From: Streptomyces noursei
GTDB taxonomy: Bacteria; Actinomycetota; Actinomycetes; Streptomycetales; Streptomycetaceae
Assembly: GCF_001646665.1 (NCBI RefSeq)
Contig: NZ_LWBU01000384.1
Coordinates: 124,001-188,000, forward strand
Length of the DNA: 64,000 nt
Reading direction: 5' to 3'
Shown: positions 1 to 8,210 of the stretch, piece by piece
Layout: every line of letters begins with the position of its first letter
How positions within the stretch are numbered: position 1 is the first letter of the stretch
The notes under the pieces: generated by a model
Database searches by the model: none
Seen by the model: the letters and a program-made list of their open reading frames with translations, nothing else
Told to the model about the DNA's origin: nothing
Program-made: the position numbers and the translations under genes

Positions 1-264
1 GGCCGGGAGGCGCTGTACCGCAGCGCGGTCCACCTCACCCGCGGCACCGTCCCCACCATGCGTGAGCTCCTCCTGGACCTGCCGATCCCCCGCGCCTACC
101 TGCTGCCGGAGGCCGACGGCCCGCTGCCCGGCACGGATGCGCTCGTCGACGCGGGGGTGGCCGTGGTCCCGGTCCCCGACTGCGGGCACAACATCATGCT
201 GGACAACCCGGAGGGCTTCGCCCGCGCCGCGGCGGCGGCACTCACGGACGGCGCCCGGCGCTAA
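1..264 (+). CDS. alpha/beta hydrolase, C-terminal part
   Basis: The reading frame is open from the first base, so only the last 87 residues of a larger protein are present. The visible part contains YLLPEADGPLPG and, near the end, DCGHNIMLDNPEGFA. This is the usual C-terminal layout of alpha/beta hydrolases: a strand, then the catalytic histidine in a GH motif, then a closing helix. The substrate cannot be inferred. The TAA stop (262-264) is made partly by an IS5-type element that begins at 264. Removing the element restores TAG at the same place, so the protein end is unchanged. Confidence 0.75.
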   Translation, partial: GREALYRSAVHLTRGTVPTMRELLLDLPIPRAYLLPEADGPLPGTDALVDAGVAVVPVPDCGHNIMLDNPEGFARAAAAALTDGARR

Positions 265-1131
265 AGGGTGTTGCGGAAGGTCGGGCTTCGGCAGGCGGAA
301 GTGGTGCCTGACCGGCTGGTTCACCGGGTCATGGCGAGGTTGTGCATGGCGGCGACGGCCTGGACGGCATGGTGAAGTCCGTCGCCTCGCTGCCGACAGT
401 CGCGCAAGATCTTCCAGTTCTTCATCCGGGCAAAGGTGTGCTCGACACGGGCCCTGACCCGCCGGTGCTCGGCGTTGTCCTCCTCCTGCCCGCGCAGAAG
501 GGGGCGGCCGGCTCTCCTGCGGTGCGGAACGATCAGGCCGGTGCCGAGGTAGGCGCCGTCCGCGATCACCGTCGTGCTCGCCGCCAGGGCGGGCAGGTCC
601 GACTCGCGCCAGACGTGCGCGTCGGCCTTGCTGCCCGGCACCGGCCGGGCCGCTGCGATGACCAGGCGGGTGTCTGCGCCGATGATGACCTGCACGTTCG
701 CCGAGAACCGGTAGTTGCGGGACGAGGCGCCGATCTTCCGGTCGCGGACCGGGATCAGGGTGTCGTCCACAATCCACAACCGTTCGGTGTCCACCACCGG
801 CCGCGGAGCCCGCTGGAGCGCCAGCAGCGGACGGAGCCGCTGGATGACCCGGCAGACCGTGGCCGGCGAGACCCCGAACAGCGGAGCGAGCTGCCGCACG
901 GTGAGGTTCGTGCGGTAGTACATGGCCACCAGCAGCACTCGATCCGGCGGCGGCAGGCACCACGGACGGCCACCACCAGGCCCGTTCCCGCCCCGCTCCT
1001 TCACTGCCTTCACCAGCTTCGCAAACCGATCCATCCGCAAGCCCGTGAACGTCTCAACCCATACCGACTCAGCCGCAACACCCCGCCCATACAGGCAAAA
1101 TGCCCAGAACTGAGCCTTCTGCAACACCCTT
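264..1131 (-). mobile_element. IS5-type insertion sequence, complete
   Basis: An 868-bp element carrying one transposase. Its ends are imperfect inverted repeats: AAGGGTGTTGCGGAAGG on the left and, read from the right, AAGGGTGTTGCAGAAGG. The dinucleotide TA flanks it on both sides (262-263 and 1132-1133), as expected for IS5-family elements that duplicate a TA. Joining the flanks gives CTAG, so the target was probably the TAG stop codon of the hydrolase. Confidence 0.82.
321..1127 (-). CDS. IS5-family transposase (DDE_Tnp_4 type)
   Basis: A 268-codon frame filling the 264-1131 element. The N-terminal part contains a helix-turn-helix region (VRQLAPLFGVSPATVCRVIQ) and the rest an RNase-H-like DDE domain. 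The likely catalytic residues are the Asp in WIVDDTLIPV, the Asp in VIADGAYLG and the Glu in ARVEHTFARMK. No frameshift or internal stop is seen, so it may be active. The start is uncertain: the frame opens at a TTG (1127) inside the inverted repeat, while an ATG at 1034 gives a shorter protein beginning MDRFAKLV. Family members are usually close to the longer form. Confidence 0.85.
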   Translation of the reverse strand: MLQKAQFWAFCLYGRGVAAESVWVETFTGLRMDRFAKLVKAVKERGGNGPGGGRPWCLPPPDRVLLVAMYYRTNLTVRQLAPLFGVSPATVCRVIQRLRPLLALQRAPRPVVDTERLWIVDDTLIPVRDRKIGASSRNYRFSANVQVIIGADTRLVIAAARPVPGSKADAHVWRESDLPALAASTTVIADGAYLGTGLIVPHRRRAGRPLLRGQEEDNAEHRRVRARVEHTFARMKNWKILRDCRQRGDGLHHAVQAVAAMHNLAMTR

Positions 1132-1133
1132 TA

Positions 1134-1195
1134 GGGCCTGTTGCGGAAGTGCACTGCTGGGCAGCTGAATCCTGCGGGTCGGTACAGTCGCGTGC
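1134..1195. other. possible remnant IS end next to the IS5 element
   Basis: Directly after the right TA duplication the sequence reads GGGCCTGTTGCGGAAG, which resembles the IS5 terminal repeat (AAGGGTGTTGCGGAAG) in the same orientation. It may be the end of a related element already at this site, or the element may have chosen a similar sequence. No second transposase belonging to it is visible. Confidence 0.35.
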
Positions 1196-1555
1196 ATGCT
1201 GAAGCCAGTACTGCGTGCAGTTGAAGCCAGTGGTCGTATCGTGGACGATCCGACCGAGGAGGCTCTGCACGACCTGCTGTCCGAGATGAACCTGTCGCAC
1301 CGGTTTGTGATCCTGGAAAGACTCGATCTGGAGCCTGTGGATCAGCACTACATTCAGGTGTACCTGAACGACGACCTCAGCTACCAGGTCGAGTACCGCG
1401 AAGGCAGTGCAGACAAGCACCACCAGGCCCACGTCCCAAGGCTTCATGAAGTGTTCGGCCCGGAAGAGCCCACCGCCCAGGTGATGATGGACTGGGCTCA
1501 CGATCGGCAGGGATGGCGGGAGGCGTTGCCGTGGGCCCCCATGCCTTTTCAGTGA
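1196..1555 (+). CDS. hypothetical protein, 119 aa, stranded between two IS elements
   Basis: A small acidic soluble protein (starts MLKPVLRAVEASGR) with no signal peptide or membrane segment. It has strand-like stretches (HRFVILERLDLEP, YIQVYLNDDLSYQVEYREG) and a tryptophan-rich end (MMDWAHDRQGWREALPW). I do not recognise a family with certainty. The V-E-Y-R-E-G strand followed by a W-containing helix is faintly like small immunity proteins, but that is only an impression. The frame stops at the point where the decayed IS5 element begins, so its natural C-terminus may be missing. The start is the ATG; no strong ribosome-binding site is seen. Confidence 0.5.
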   Translation: MLKPVLRAVEASGRIVDDPTEEALHDLLSEMNLSHRFVILERLDLEPVDQHYIQVYLNDDLSYQVEYREGSADKHHQAHVPRLHEVFGPEEPTAQVMMDWAHDRQGWREALPWAPMPFQ

Positions 1556-2428
1556 AGTACAGCCACTCGTTGATCGCCGCGACCAGGACTGTCGCCTCGC
1601 AGCGGACGGCGAGCTTGTCGTATCGCGTGGCGACCGCCCGGTGTCTCTTGAGGCGGTTGATCCGGCACTCCACCGCGTGCCGCTGGCGGTAGTCGACCGG
1701 GTCGAAGCGCGGTGGCCGACCACCGCGGGGTCCGGTTTTTGGCGGTTGCGCACCTGGTCGGCCTTGTCGGGAATGGTGCAGCGGATCCCGCGGCGGCGCA
1801 GGTATGCACGGTTCTTGCGGGAGGCGTACGCCTTGTCCGCGCGGACCCGGTGGGGGCGGACGCGTGACCGGCCCGGCCCTATGCGGGGCACACGGACCTT
1901 TGCCAAGACGGGTTCGAACTGCGGCGAGTCCCCGCGCTGCCCGGCGGTCACCACGATCGCCATGGGCTTCTGGCCCTGCTCGACGGCCAGGTGCAGCTTG
2001 GTGGTGAACCCGCCGCGCGACCGTCCCAGTCCGTGGTCTCCGGGCTCTTCATGGACACCGCCCGGTGGTTCCTTCTGCAGGTCACCCTGCCTTCGGGCTC
2101 CGGCCGCATGCTGGTGGGCGCGGCAGACCGTGGAGTCGACATTCAGGTCCCGCACGATCGCCCCCTTCGCGTCGGCCAGGGACTGAAGGCGGGTAAGAAT
2201 GCGGTGCCAGATGCCGTTCCGCTGCCATCGGCGGACCGCGTAGACCCGGTTCCACGGTCCGTACTCGACGGGCACGTCCCGCCACGGAACACCGGTCCGG
2301 ACCCGGAACCGTATGCCGTCGATCAGCTGCCGCCGGGGCCAGACCGGTGGCCGCCCGGCCTTCGCCCCCCTCGGCAGCAACGGCTCCAGCATTGCCCACT
2401 GTTCGTATGTGAGATCTCCTCGACCCAT
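1556..2428 (-). pseudogene. IS5-family transposase, frameshifted and truncated
   Basis: The frame opens at ATG 2428 (MGRGDLTYEQWAML) and follows the 56 kb copy to KADQVRNRQK. It then shifts frame near 1740, in a run of A and C bases. The remaining part (VECRINRLKRHRAVATRYDK to AINEWL) continues in another frame, and its stop codon has been lost at the truncated edge. The first two catalytic aspartates (VDSTVCRAH and RADKAY) are in the first frame and the glutamate (HAVEC) in the second, so the single-frame product lacks part of the active site. It is inactive unless programmed frameshifting occurs, for which I see no signal. Confidence 0.8.
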
Positions 2429-2474
2429 GAACCGTGATCATTCACAGCCCAAGATCGACTTTCGATACACGGCC
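1556..2474 (-). mobile_element. decayed IS5-type element, one end lost
   Basis: Closely related to the element at 56044-56987. The transposase-start end is intact: read from 2474 inward it begins GGCCGTGTATCGAAAGT, with TA outside at 2475-2476. The other end is gone. Where the 56 kb copy has a stop codon and terminal repeat after INEWL, this copy runs into unrelated sequence at about 1556. A deletion or recombination with the neighbouring IS probably removed it. Confidence 0.72.
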
Positions 2475-2598
2475 TAAGGCCGCGTCCGCAAAGTCTCGCC
2501 CGGCCGTGAGGGGCGGTGTCCGGGCGGTGAGCGCCGGCGGCCGGGCGGCCGTCCGCGGAGGCGGCGTGTGATGCCGGGCGTCGCGCGATCCGCCGGTG

Positions 2599-3387
2599 TC
2601 AGGCGCGCTGGAGCCAGTCCCGGTCCAGGCGGTCGGCCAGGCCGGCGCTGGTGAAGGCGGCTTCCAGCTCGTCGCGGCCCTCGGTGAAGTGGGCCCAGCT
2701 GTCGTGGTGGACCGGCACCACGCGGCGGGCGCCGAGGGTTCGGGCGGCCTCGGTGGCCTGGGCGCTGTCCAGGACGAGCAGTCCGCCGCCGAAGAGCATG
2801 GGGAAGCGCGGGGCTCCGGCGAAGAGGATGGCGGTGTCCACCGGGGCGAAGCGTTCCGCGATCTCCTCGACGGCGTCGAGCGAGGCGTTGTCTCCGCTGA
2901 CGTAGACGCTGGGCAGTCCCTGGCCGGTCAGCACGAAGCCGACGACCTGGCCGGTTATCGGCTCGATCTCCTCGCGCTTGCCGGGACCGTGGACGGCGGG
3001 GACCCCGGTGACCGTGATGGTGCCGCCGCCGGGGCGGGACAGTTCGACGGACTCCCAGTCGGCCAGGCCCTTGGCGTTGCCGCCGAGGCGCTGCCCGCCG
3101 CCGGGGGTGGTCAGGGTGAGCGGGACGTCGGCGAGGAGGGCCCTGCCGGCGGTGTCGAGGTTGTCGGCGTGCTCGTCGTGCGAGAGCAGCACCACGTCGA
3201 TGGGGCCGAGGTCGGCCGGGGTGGCGGCGGAGGAGGCGGTCTTCGTCAGCGTCGGCCCCGCCGAGGGGTAGTCCCCGGGGGCGTCGAACGTCGGGTCGGT
3301 CAGGAAGCGCAGGCCGCCGTACTCGAAGAGGGCGGTCGGGCCGCCGAGAACGCGGACCGGGAACTCATTGGCGTCATGCCCGAGCAT
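2599..3387 (-). CDS. MBL-fold metal-dependent hydrolase (UlaG-like)
   Basis: A 262-residue metallo-beta-lactamase-fold protein. The metal-binding signature is SHDEHADNLD (HxHxDH-like with a terminal Asn), followed by a histidine in VPAVHGPG, an SGDNAS stretch and the C-terminal VPVHHDSWAHF. This arrangement is typical of the UlaG/lactonase-like branch of cytosolic hydrolases; the substrate is unknown. The frame is open from a GTG at 3402, but ATG 3387 is preferred because GAGGA lies 8 nt upstream. ATG 3393 is too close to it. The gene is divergent from the CGNR regulator, and an inverted repeat lies between them. Confidence 0.82.
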   Translation of the reverse strand: MLGHDANEFPVRVLGGPTALFEYGGLRFLTDPTFDAPGDYPSAGPTLTKTASSAATPADLGPIDVVLLSHDEHADNLDTAGRALLADVPLTLTTPGGGQRLGGNAKGLADWESVELSRPGGGTITVTGVPAVHGPGKREEIEPITGQVVGFVLTGQGLPSVYVSGDNASLDAVEEIAERFAPVDTAILFAGAPRFPMLFGGGLLVLDSAQATEAARTLGARRVVPVHHDSWAHFTEGRDELEAAFTSAGLADRLDRDWLQRA

Positions 3388-3397
3388 ACTCATGTTC

Positions 3398-3427
3398 CTC
3401 ACGGATAGGAGACGTATTTACCGTGAG
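3398..3427. promoter_or_regulatory. candidate operator between divergent genes
   Basis: CTCACGG (3398-3404) and CCGTGAG (3421-3427) form a perfect 7-bp inverted repeat with a 16-bp AT-richer spacer. It lies in the 88-bp gap between the MBL hydrolase and the CGNR regulator and overlaps the hydrolase leader, a good place for a repressor acting on both genes. Confidence 0.45.
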
Positions 3428-3475
3428 CCACACTAGGCGGATGTCACGGAAAAGAGCAAGCGATAACATGAGGAC

Positions 3476-4084
3476 ATGGAAGAGACCGCAGCCGCCGACA
3501 CCCCGCACGCCGCGCTGCCCCCCACTCCTGGTGCCGACACGTACCGTTCCCTGGACTTCGCCGACACCGCCACGACCCTGCCCGCCGGCCAGAGCTACGA
3601 CCTGCTCGCCGTCCCCGCGTCCGCGATGCGCTGGCTGGCCACCCACAGCCTGACCACCCCGGACGTGCAGTTGTACGAGGTGTGCGCGCAGCGGATGCGG
3701 ACCTTGCGCGGCCATGTGCGGGCCCTGTTCGCCGCGCACGTCGAAGGCGCCGCCCCGCCCGAGGAGTCCTTGCGGGCGGTCAACCAGGCGCTCACGGCGG
3801 TGCCCACCGCTCCCCCGCTCGCCTGGGACGGCGAGCGGGGGCTGCGCCGCGTCCACGCCCACCCCACCGACCAGGCCGTCAACCACGCGCTGGCCATCCT
3901 CGCCGCCGACGCCGCCGACCTGCTCACCGGCCCGGACGCCGCGCTGCTCGCCGCCTGCAAGTCCGCTCCGTGCGACCGCTTCCTGCTGCGCACCCATGGC
4001 CGGCGGCACTGGTGCTCCACCCGCTGCGGCGACCGCGCCCGCGCGGCCCGTGCCTACGCACGGCGCAACGACCCGGCGGAGTGA
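3476..4084 (+). CDS. CGNR zinc-finger transcriptional regulator
   Basis: A 202-residue protein with the usual two parts of this family: an N-terminal alpha-helical ligand-binding-like region (from about 20 to 150) and a C-terminal zinc-finger/DNA-binding motif. The motif reads CDRFLLRTHGRRHWCSTRCGDRARAARAYAR, with three visible cysteines plus histidine; the name-giving CGNR is CGDR here. Such proteins often sit beside the operon they control. The divergent MBL hydrolase, with a shared inverted repeat, is the obvious target. ATG 3476 is preceded by ATGAGGAC, giving a usable GAGG site. Confidence 0.8.
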   Translation: MEETAAADTPHAALPPTPGADTYRSLDFADTATTLPAGQSYDLLAVPASAMRWLATHSLTTPDVQLYEVCAQRMRTLRGHVRALFAAHVEGAAPPEESLRAVNQALTAVPTAPPLAWDGERGLRRVHAHPTDQAVNHALAILAADAADLLTGPDAALLAACKSAPCDRFLLRTHGRRHWCSTRCGDRARAARAYARRNDPAE

Positions 4085-4488
4085 CGCGCCGGATCCCGTC
4101 CGGCACGTAGGGGCGTCCGGGCATCCCGCGGCGCCGTCACCGTCCGACCGTGTGCGCCGCTTACGACCCCCGACCGTGCGGCACCGGCCCGGCAGAGGGC
4201 GCGGACGCCGGCTTCCGTCCGCGGTAGGCATTTCGGGACCTGTCACGCCCCCGGCCGACACCGTTCGGGATCGCGCCGTACGGACTGGATCCGATCTTCG
4301 AGTCCGGCTCGGTGACGGTGCGCCACGGAACAGGGGTACGTGCAGTCCAGGGCCCGCCCGACCGAGCGGTGGCAGGCGCGGGCGCGAGCTATTCGTCCCC
4401 GCATCTGAACGACGGTCAGCTTGATGTCCAAGAAGGTGACTTCGCGTGCCCCTCATTCCTGTTTCTGAATCTGATCGTGCGCGGAACC
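4085..4488. other. intergenic region, no gene seen
   Basis: About 400 bp between the CGNR gene and the pectate lyase promoter. The lyase frame is open backwards to 4312, but codon use there is poor and the signal peptide begins only at 4633, so this stretch is judged non-coding. Confidence 0.6.
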
Positions 4489-4517
4489 TTGTCACTCCCG
4501 GAGGCGGCCCCTATCGT
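4489..4517 (+). promoter_or_regulatory. pectate lyase promoter (-35 TTGTCA, -10 TATCGT)
   Basis: TTGTCA (4489-4494) and TATCGT (4512-4517) are separated by exactly 17 bp, matching a housekeeping-type sigma promoter. The predicted start site is near 4524, about 110 nt upstream of the ATG. Confidence 0.6.
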
Positions 4518-4525
4518 CGCGGCCA

Positions 4526-4537
4526 GAAAGCGCTTTC
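4526..4537. promoter_or_regulatory. LacI-type operator
   Basis: GAAAGCGCTTTC is a perfect 12-bp palindrome with the central CG typical of LacI/GalR-family operators. It sits just at or after the predicted transcription start, the classic repression position. A sugar-responsive LacI-family repressor encoded elsewhere probably controls the lyase. Confidence 0.65.
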
Positions 4538-4632
4538 CCGAGTCATCCGCCGTCGCCCGGCCGAGCCGACGGTGGCGAGCGGCGCCGCCCTCCTGGCGCC
4601 GCCGACAGGCGAAGACGAGAGGTGAGCCACCA

Positions 4633-6198
4633 ATGAGACGAACAGTCGGACTGCGATGCGGCTCGGCACTGGCCGTCGCGGCCCTCGCGGGCGCCGCGGG
4701 TGCGTTCCTGCCGGCACCGGAAGCGTCGGCGGCCGCCGCCGGCGCCACCGGTTTCGCGACCCAGAACGGCGGGACCACCGGCGGAGCCGGTGGGCAGACC
4801 GTGCGGGCCACCACGGGAACCGCGATCCACGCGGCACTGTGCGGCCGGGCCAGCAGCAGCACCCCGATCACCATCCAGGTGGAGGGGACGATCAACCACG
4901 GCAACACCGGCAAGGTGTCGGGCACCAGTTGCAGCACCGCCGCCGGCGTGATCGAGCTGAAGCAGATCAGCAACGTCACCATCGTCGGAGTCGGGGGCGG
5001 AGCCGTCTTCGACCAGGTGGGCATCCACATCCGCGACTCCCGCAACATCGTCATCCAGAACGTGACGGTGCGGAACGTCAAGAAGTCGGGTTCCCCCACG
5101 TCGAACGGCGGCGACGCCATCGGCATGGAGAGCAACGTACGCAACGTCTGGGTCGACCACGTCACCCTGGAGGCGTCGGGCGGCGAGTCGGAGGGCTACG
5201 ACGGCCTCTTCGACATGAAGGACAACACCCAGTACGTCACCCTCTCCTACAGCACCCTGCGCAACTCCGGCCGCGGCGGCCTGATCGGCTCCAGCGAGAC
5301 CGACACCTCCAACGGCTACGTGACCTTCCACCACAACCTGTACGAGAACATCGACTCCCGCGCACCGCTGCTGCGCGGCGGCATCGCCCACATCTACAAC
5401 AACCACTACAGGAGCCTCAACGAGTCGGGCATCAACTCCCGGGCCGGGGCGCGCGCCAAGGTGGACAACAACTACTTCGAGGACTCCAAGGACGTCCTCG
5501 GCACCTTCTACACCGACGCGGCCGGCTACTGGCAGGTCGCCGGCAACATCTTCGACAACGTGACCTGGTCCGCCCGCGAGGGTGACCACAACCCCGCCGG
5601 GCCCAACCCGCAGTCCAACACGACCGTCGGCATCCCGTACTCCTACACGCTGGACGCGGCCGGCTGCGTACCGGACGTCGTGAGCCGTACCGCGGGCGCC
5701 GACAAGGGGCTGCGGGTGTCGGACGGCAACTGCACTCCCCAGACGCCGGACCCGACCCCGACCCCGACGCCGACCCCCACTCCCACACCCACCCCGACCC
5801 CCACGCCGACCCCGACGCCCACCCAGCCCAGTGGCACCAACCTCAGCATCGGTGCCGGCTCCGACGGTTCCAGCAAGGCCGACGGCACCAGCTACGGCAA
5901 CGTGCGGGACGGCAACACGAGCACCTACTGGTCACCGGCCGGCCCGACCGGTTCGGTGTCCATCAAGTGGGGCTCCCCCACCGCGGTGTCCCGCGTCGTC
6001 ATCCGTGAGGCCACCGGCTCCGCGGGCGCCATCGGCTCCTGGCGGCTCGTCAACGCCGACACCGGCGCCGTCCTGACCTCCGGCAGCGGGGCGGGCGTCA
6101 TCTCCTTCGCGCGGACCTCGCTCCAGAAGATCACCTTCGAGATCACCGGGTCCACCGGCACCCCGAGGATCGCCGAGTACGAGACGTACGCCGGCTGA
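4633..6198 (+). CDS. secreted pectate lyase (PL1) with C-terminal carbohydrate-binding domain
   Basis: A 521-residue extracellular enzyme that cleaves polygalacturonate by beta-elimination. It has an arginine-containing signal peptide (MRRTVGLRCGS then a hydrophobic core, cleavage near ASA/AAA at about 36) and a parallel beta-helix PL1 domain (about 40-365). The domain contains the calcium-site region WVDHVTLEAS...YDGLFDMKD and the conserved arginine in SRAPLLRGG. A proline-threonine linker of about 25 residues (372-397) follows, then a discoidin-like module (398-521; GNVRDGNTSTYWSP). ATG 4633 is chosen because GAGAGGTGAG precedes it and the signal peptide starts there. A promoter, a LacI operator and a terminator frame it as a single-gene unit for plant cell-wall breakdown. 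Confidence 0.92.
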   Translation: MRRTVGLRCGSALAVAALAGAAGAFLPAPEASAAAAGATGFATQNGGTTGGAGGQTVRATTGTAIHAALCGRASSSTPITIQVEGTINHGNTGKVSGTSCSTAAGVIELKQISNVTIVGVGGGAVFDQVGIHIRDSRNIVIQNVTVRNVKKSGSPTSNGGDAIGMESNVRNVWVDHVTLEASGGESEGYDGLFDMKDNTQYVTLSYSTLRNSGRGGLIGSSETDTSNGYVTFHHNLYENIDSRAPLLRGGIAHIYNNHYRSLNESGINSRAGARAKVDNNYFEDSKDVLGTFYTDAAGYWQVAGNIFDNVTWSAREGDHNPAGPNPQSNTTVGIPYSYTLDAAGCVPDVVSRTAGADKGLRVSDGNCTPQTPDPTPTPTPTPTPTPTPTPTPTPTPTQPSGTNLSIGAGSDGSSKADGTSYGNVRDGNTSTYWSPAGPTGSVSIKWGSPTAVSRVVIREATGSAGAIGSWRLVNADTGAVLTSGSGAGVISFARTSLQKITFEITGSTGTPRIAEYETYAG

Positions 6199-6211
6199 AC
6201 CGCACTCCCCC

Positions 6212-6240
6212 GTCCGGGTCCGTTTTCGGCGGACCCGGAC
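6212..6240 (+). terminator. terminator after pectate lyase
   Basis: A perfect 11-bp stem (GTCCGGGTCCG at 6212-6222, CGGACCCGGAC at 6230-6240) with loop TTTTCGG starts 13 nt after the stop codon. There is no T-tract after it, as is common in Streptomyces. Confidence 0.75.
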
Positions 6241-6380
6241 ACCGGCGTCCCCGGCCCCCCACCGGAACCACCGGCGCCCCCGTACACCGCCGGACCGGTA
6301 CACACCGCCGGACCCGGACGCCGCCGGACCCGGACAACGGCGGTCCTGCACGGGACCGTACCGAGCGGCGGGCGTGGCCT

Positions 6381-7409
6381 CTACGGGCGCTCCGCCGGGA
6401 CCGGCCGCAGCGTGGGCCAGCGGGCGAGCATCCGCCGGCGCACGGCACCGCTGAGGAGGCCGAGGCCGGCGAGGGGGGCGCGGCCGGCCGCCATCCGGCC
6501 GACCACTCCGAGCCGGTGGACGAGCCGCTGCCGGGCGGTCGCGGTGCCCCACGTCCAGTCCTCGTGCGGGATCCGGGCCAGGTGGTCCGTGCCGTCGCGC
6601 CCGGCCCGCTGCACCAGGGCGTCGCCGCGCAGGAGCCAGCCGGCGCATGCGTCGGCGAGCCCGTCCGGGACGTCGGCGCCGGTCGAGGCGTACCACTGCT
6701 CGCGGTAGGCGCGTTCCGCCCGTTCCAGCAGCGGCTCCGACGCCGACGTGACGCACCAGCAGGTGGGGAACCCGATGCGGAAGTAGGCCAGTTCCATCAG
6801 CCCGCTGCCGAGTGAGGCCTGCTCGAAGTCGATGAACCTGATGCCCGCGTCGGTGTGGAGGTCGTTGCCGGGGCAGGGGTCGCCGTGGAGGAGCGCGTAC
6901 CCGGGCGCCCGGCCGAGCCGTGCGACGAGGTCGTCGAGTTCGCCGGGCACGCCGTCGGGGACAGGCACCTCCAAGGACTCCGCCAGCCGCAGGAAGGACC
7001 CGGCATCGGCCGCTGTCGGGCCCTGCCACCGGGGCAGGTCCCCGGCGTCACCGGGACGCGCGGTGGCGTGCAGCCGCGCCAGCGCGCCCGCGTGGCCGAC
7101 GATCCAGTCCGGGGCAGGGCGCCGGTGACCCAGATGCTCCAGGACGACGACCCGCTCGGCCGGATCGGTGGCCAGTACGGCGGGGACCACGGGAGGCGCG
7201 GCCCGGCCGGCGATGCGCAGGGCAGCCACCTCGCGTGCGTACCGCTCGTCGGCCCCGGGGCCGTCGACGAGCTGCTTCACCACCGCTTCCGTTCCCGGCA
7301 GTTCGACGTGCCAGACGCGCGACCGGGGGCTGCTGGCCAGTCGGCGCGAGCGCCGGGGCGGCCCCAGAGCGGCCCGTAAGGCATCCCCGAACGGCAGTCG
7401 CGACTCCAT
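6381..7409 (-). CDS. aminoglycoside phosphotransferase (APH)-family kinase
   Basis: A 342-residue protein kinase-like small-molecule kinase. It has a lysine in the N-lobe (VVKQ, about 45), the Brenner motif LLHGDPCPGNDLH (HGD at 175-177, N182) and the metal-binding FIDFEQ (D194). These residues argue for an active kinase. The family phosphorylates antibiotics, sugars, choline or homoserine, and the substrate cannot be told from sequence. ATG 7409 is preferred over longer frames because AAGGA lies about 7 nt upstream. It is convergent with the pectate lyase, and the 870 bp upstream holds no gene. Confidence 0.8.
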   Translation of the reverse strand: MESRLPFGDALRAALGPPRRSRRLASSPRSRVWHVELPGTEAVVKQLVDGPGADERYAREVAALRIAGRAAPPVVPAVLATDPAERVVVLEHLGHRRPAPDWIVGHAGALARLHATARPGDAGDLPRWQGPTAADAGSFLRLAESLEVPVPDGVPGELDDLVARLGRAPGYALLHGDPCPGNDLHTDAGIRFIDFEQASLGSGLMELAYFRIGFPTCWCVTSASEPLLERAERAYREQWYASTGADVPDGLADACAGWLLRGDALVQRAGRDGTDHLARIPHEDWTWGTATARQRLVHRLGVVGRMAAGRAPLAGLGLLSGAVRRRMLARWPTLRPVPAERP

Positions 7410-8210
7410 GAGCCGATCCTTCCACGCGGCCGGACGGTCCGGCGACGCCTTTACGCCGCCGAGGGCGGCCGCCTCCCGGCCCCGGCAGAGGGGGGTCCCG
7501 AGCGGCCACGGCGGGCGCCGGGGACGGAGTACGACGCGCCCCGACACCGCCGTCGCGCACCGGGGCGACCCGTACCGCATCCGGCCGCCGTTCAACACCG
7601 CGACCGTGTCGGCCGTGGTCGTGACCTCCGGCGAGCGGCGCCGGAGGGCGCGGAGAGCGGCGTCCCGGCGCGCACGGCGTGGAACACGTGGCCGTGATGA
7701 CGCCGGACGGTCGGGCCGGCGAGCGGGCCACGGTTCCCGGCGAGCAGCGGCACCGGCCCGGCCCTCGGCCGGCGGTCATGCGGTCCGCCCCGGGGCCGCG
7801 TCCGGCATGCCGAAGGGGTCAGCCGCGCCAAATGCGTTGCGGGCCCCAACGGCACCGGCCCGGCCGACGGCCGGCAGCCACGCGGTCCCGGCGAGCGGCC
7901 GCACCGCCCCGGCCCTCGGCCGGCGGCCACGGCATCCGGCGCGCCGCCGTAGCCGCAACCGCAACCGCCCGCGCCCCGCACCCGCACCCGCACCCGCACC
8001 CGCACCCGCGACCAGTTTCGGCCGTTCGGTGGCGACCCGCGCATCCGGCGGGGCGCACCAGGGCGCGCGGAGTTCCGCCGCGGTGCGGCGCGGGCGAACC
8101 GGCGGTGGGACCCTGCGCCGGGGCCCGGCCACGACCGGCGCCGCCCGGTCGATCCGGCCGACGCCCGGCCCCTCGAAGGCCGACGGCCCGCCATGATTTC
8201 CACCGGAGCC
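7410..8210. repeat. gene-free region with imperfect GC-rich repeats
   Basis: No convincing gene is visible in about 800 bp. Three imperfect copies of a GGCACCGGCCCGGCC-type unit followed by CGGCCGGC and CACGCGG-like sequence lie at 7736-7786, 7851-7888 and 7886-7937. Five tandem copies of CGCACC follow at 7977-8006. Open frames crossing the area translate into low-complexity Arg/Ala/Pro sequence and are not believed. Confidence 0.55.

Noticed and set aside
1134..1555. The 119-aa ORF as an immunity protein
   Set aside because: The resemblance is limited to a short strand-helix impression and no toxin gene is nearby, so no function is assigned.
7736..8006. Possible CRISPR-like array
   Set aside because: Repeats are imperfect, unevenly spaced and overlap, with no unique spacers of constant length and no cas genes.
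7168..8196. Forward frame of 342 codons through the repeat region
   Set aside because: Translation is low-complexity Arg/Ala/Pro, overlaps the APH gene and follows DNA repeats; no homologous-looking domain.
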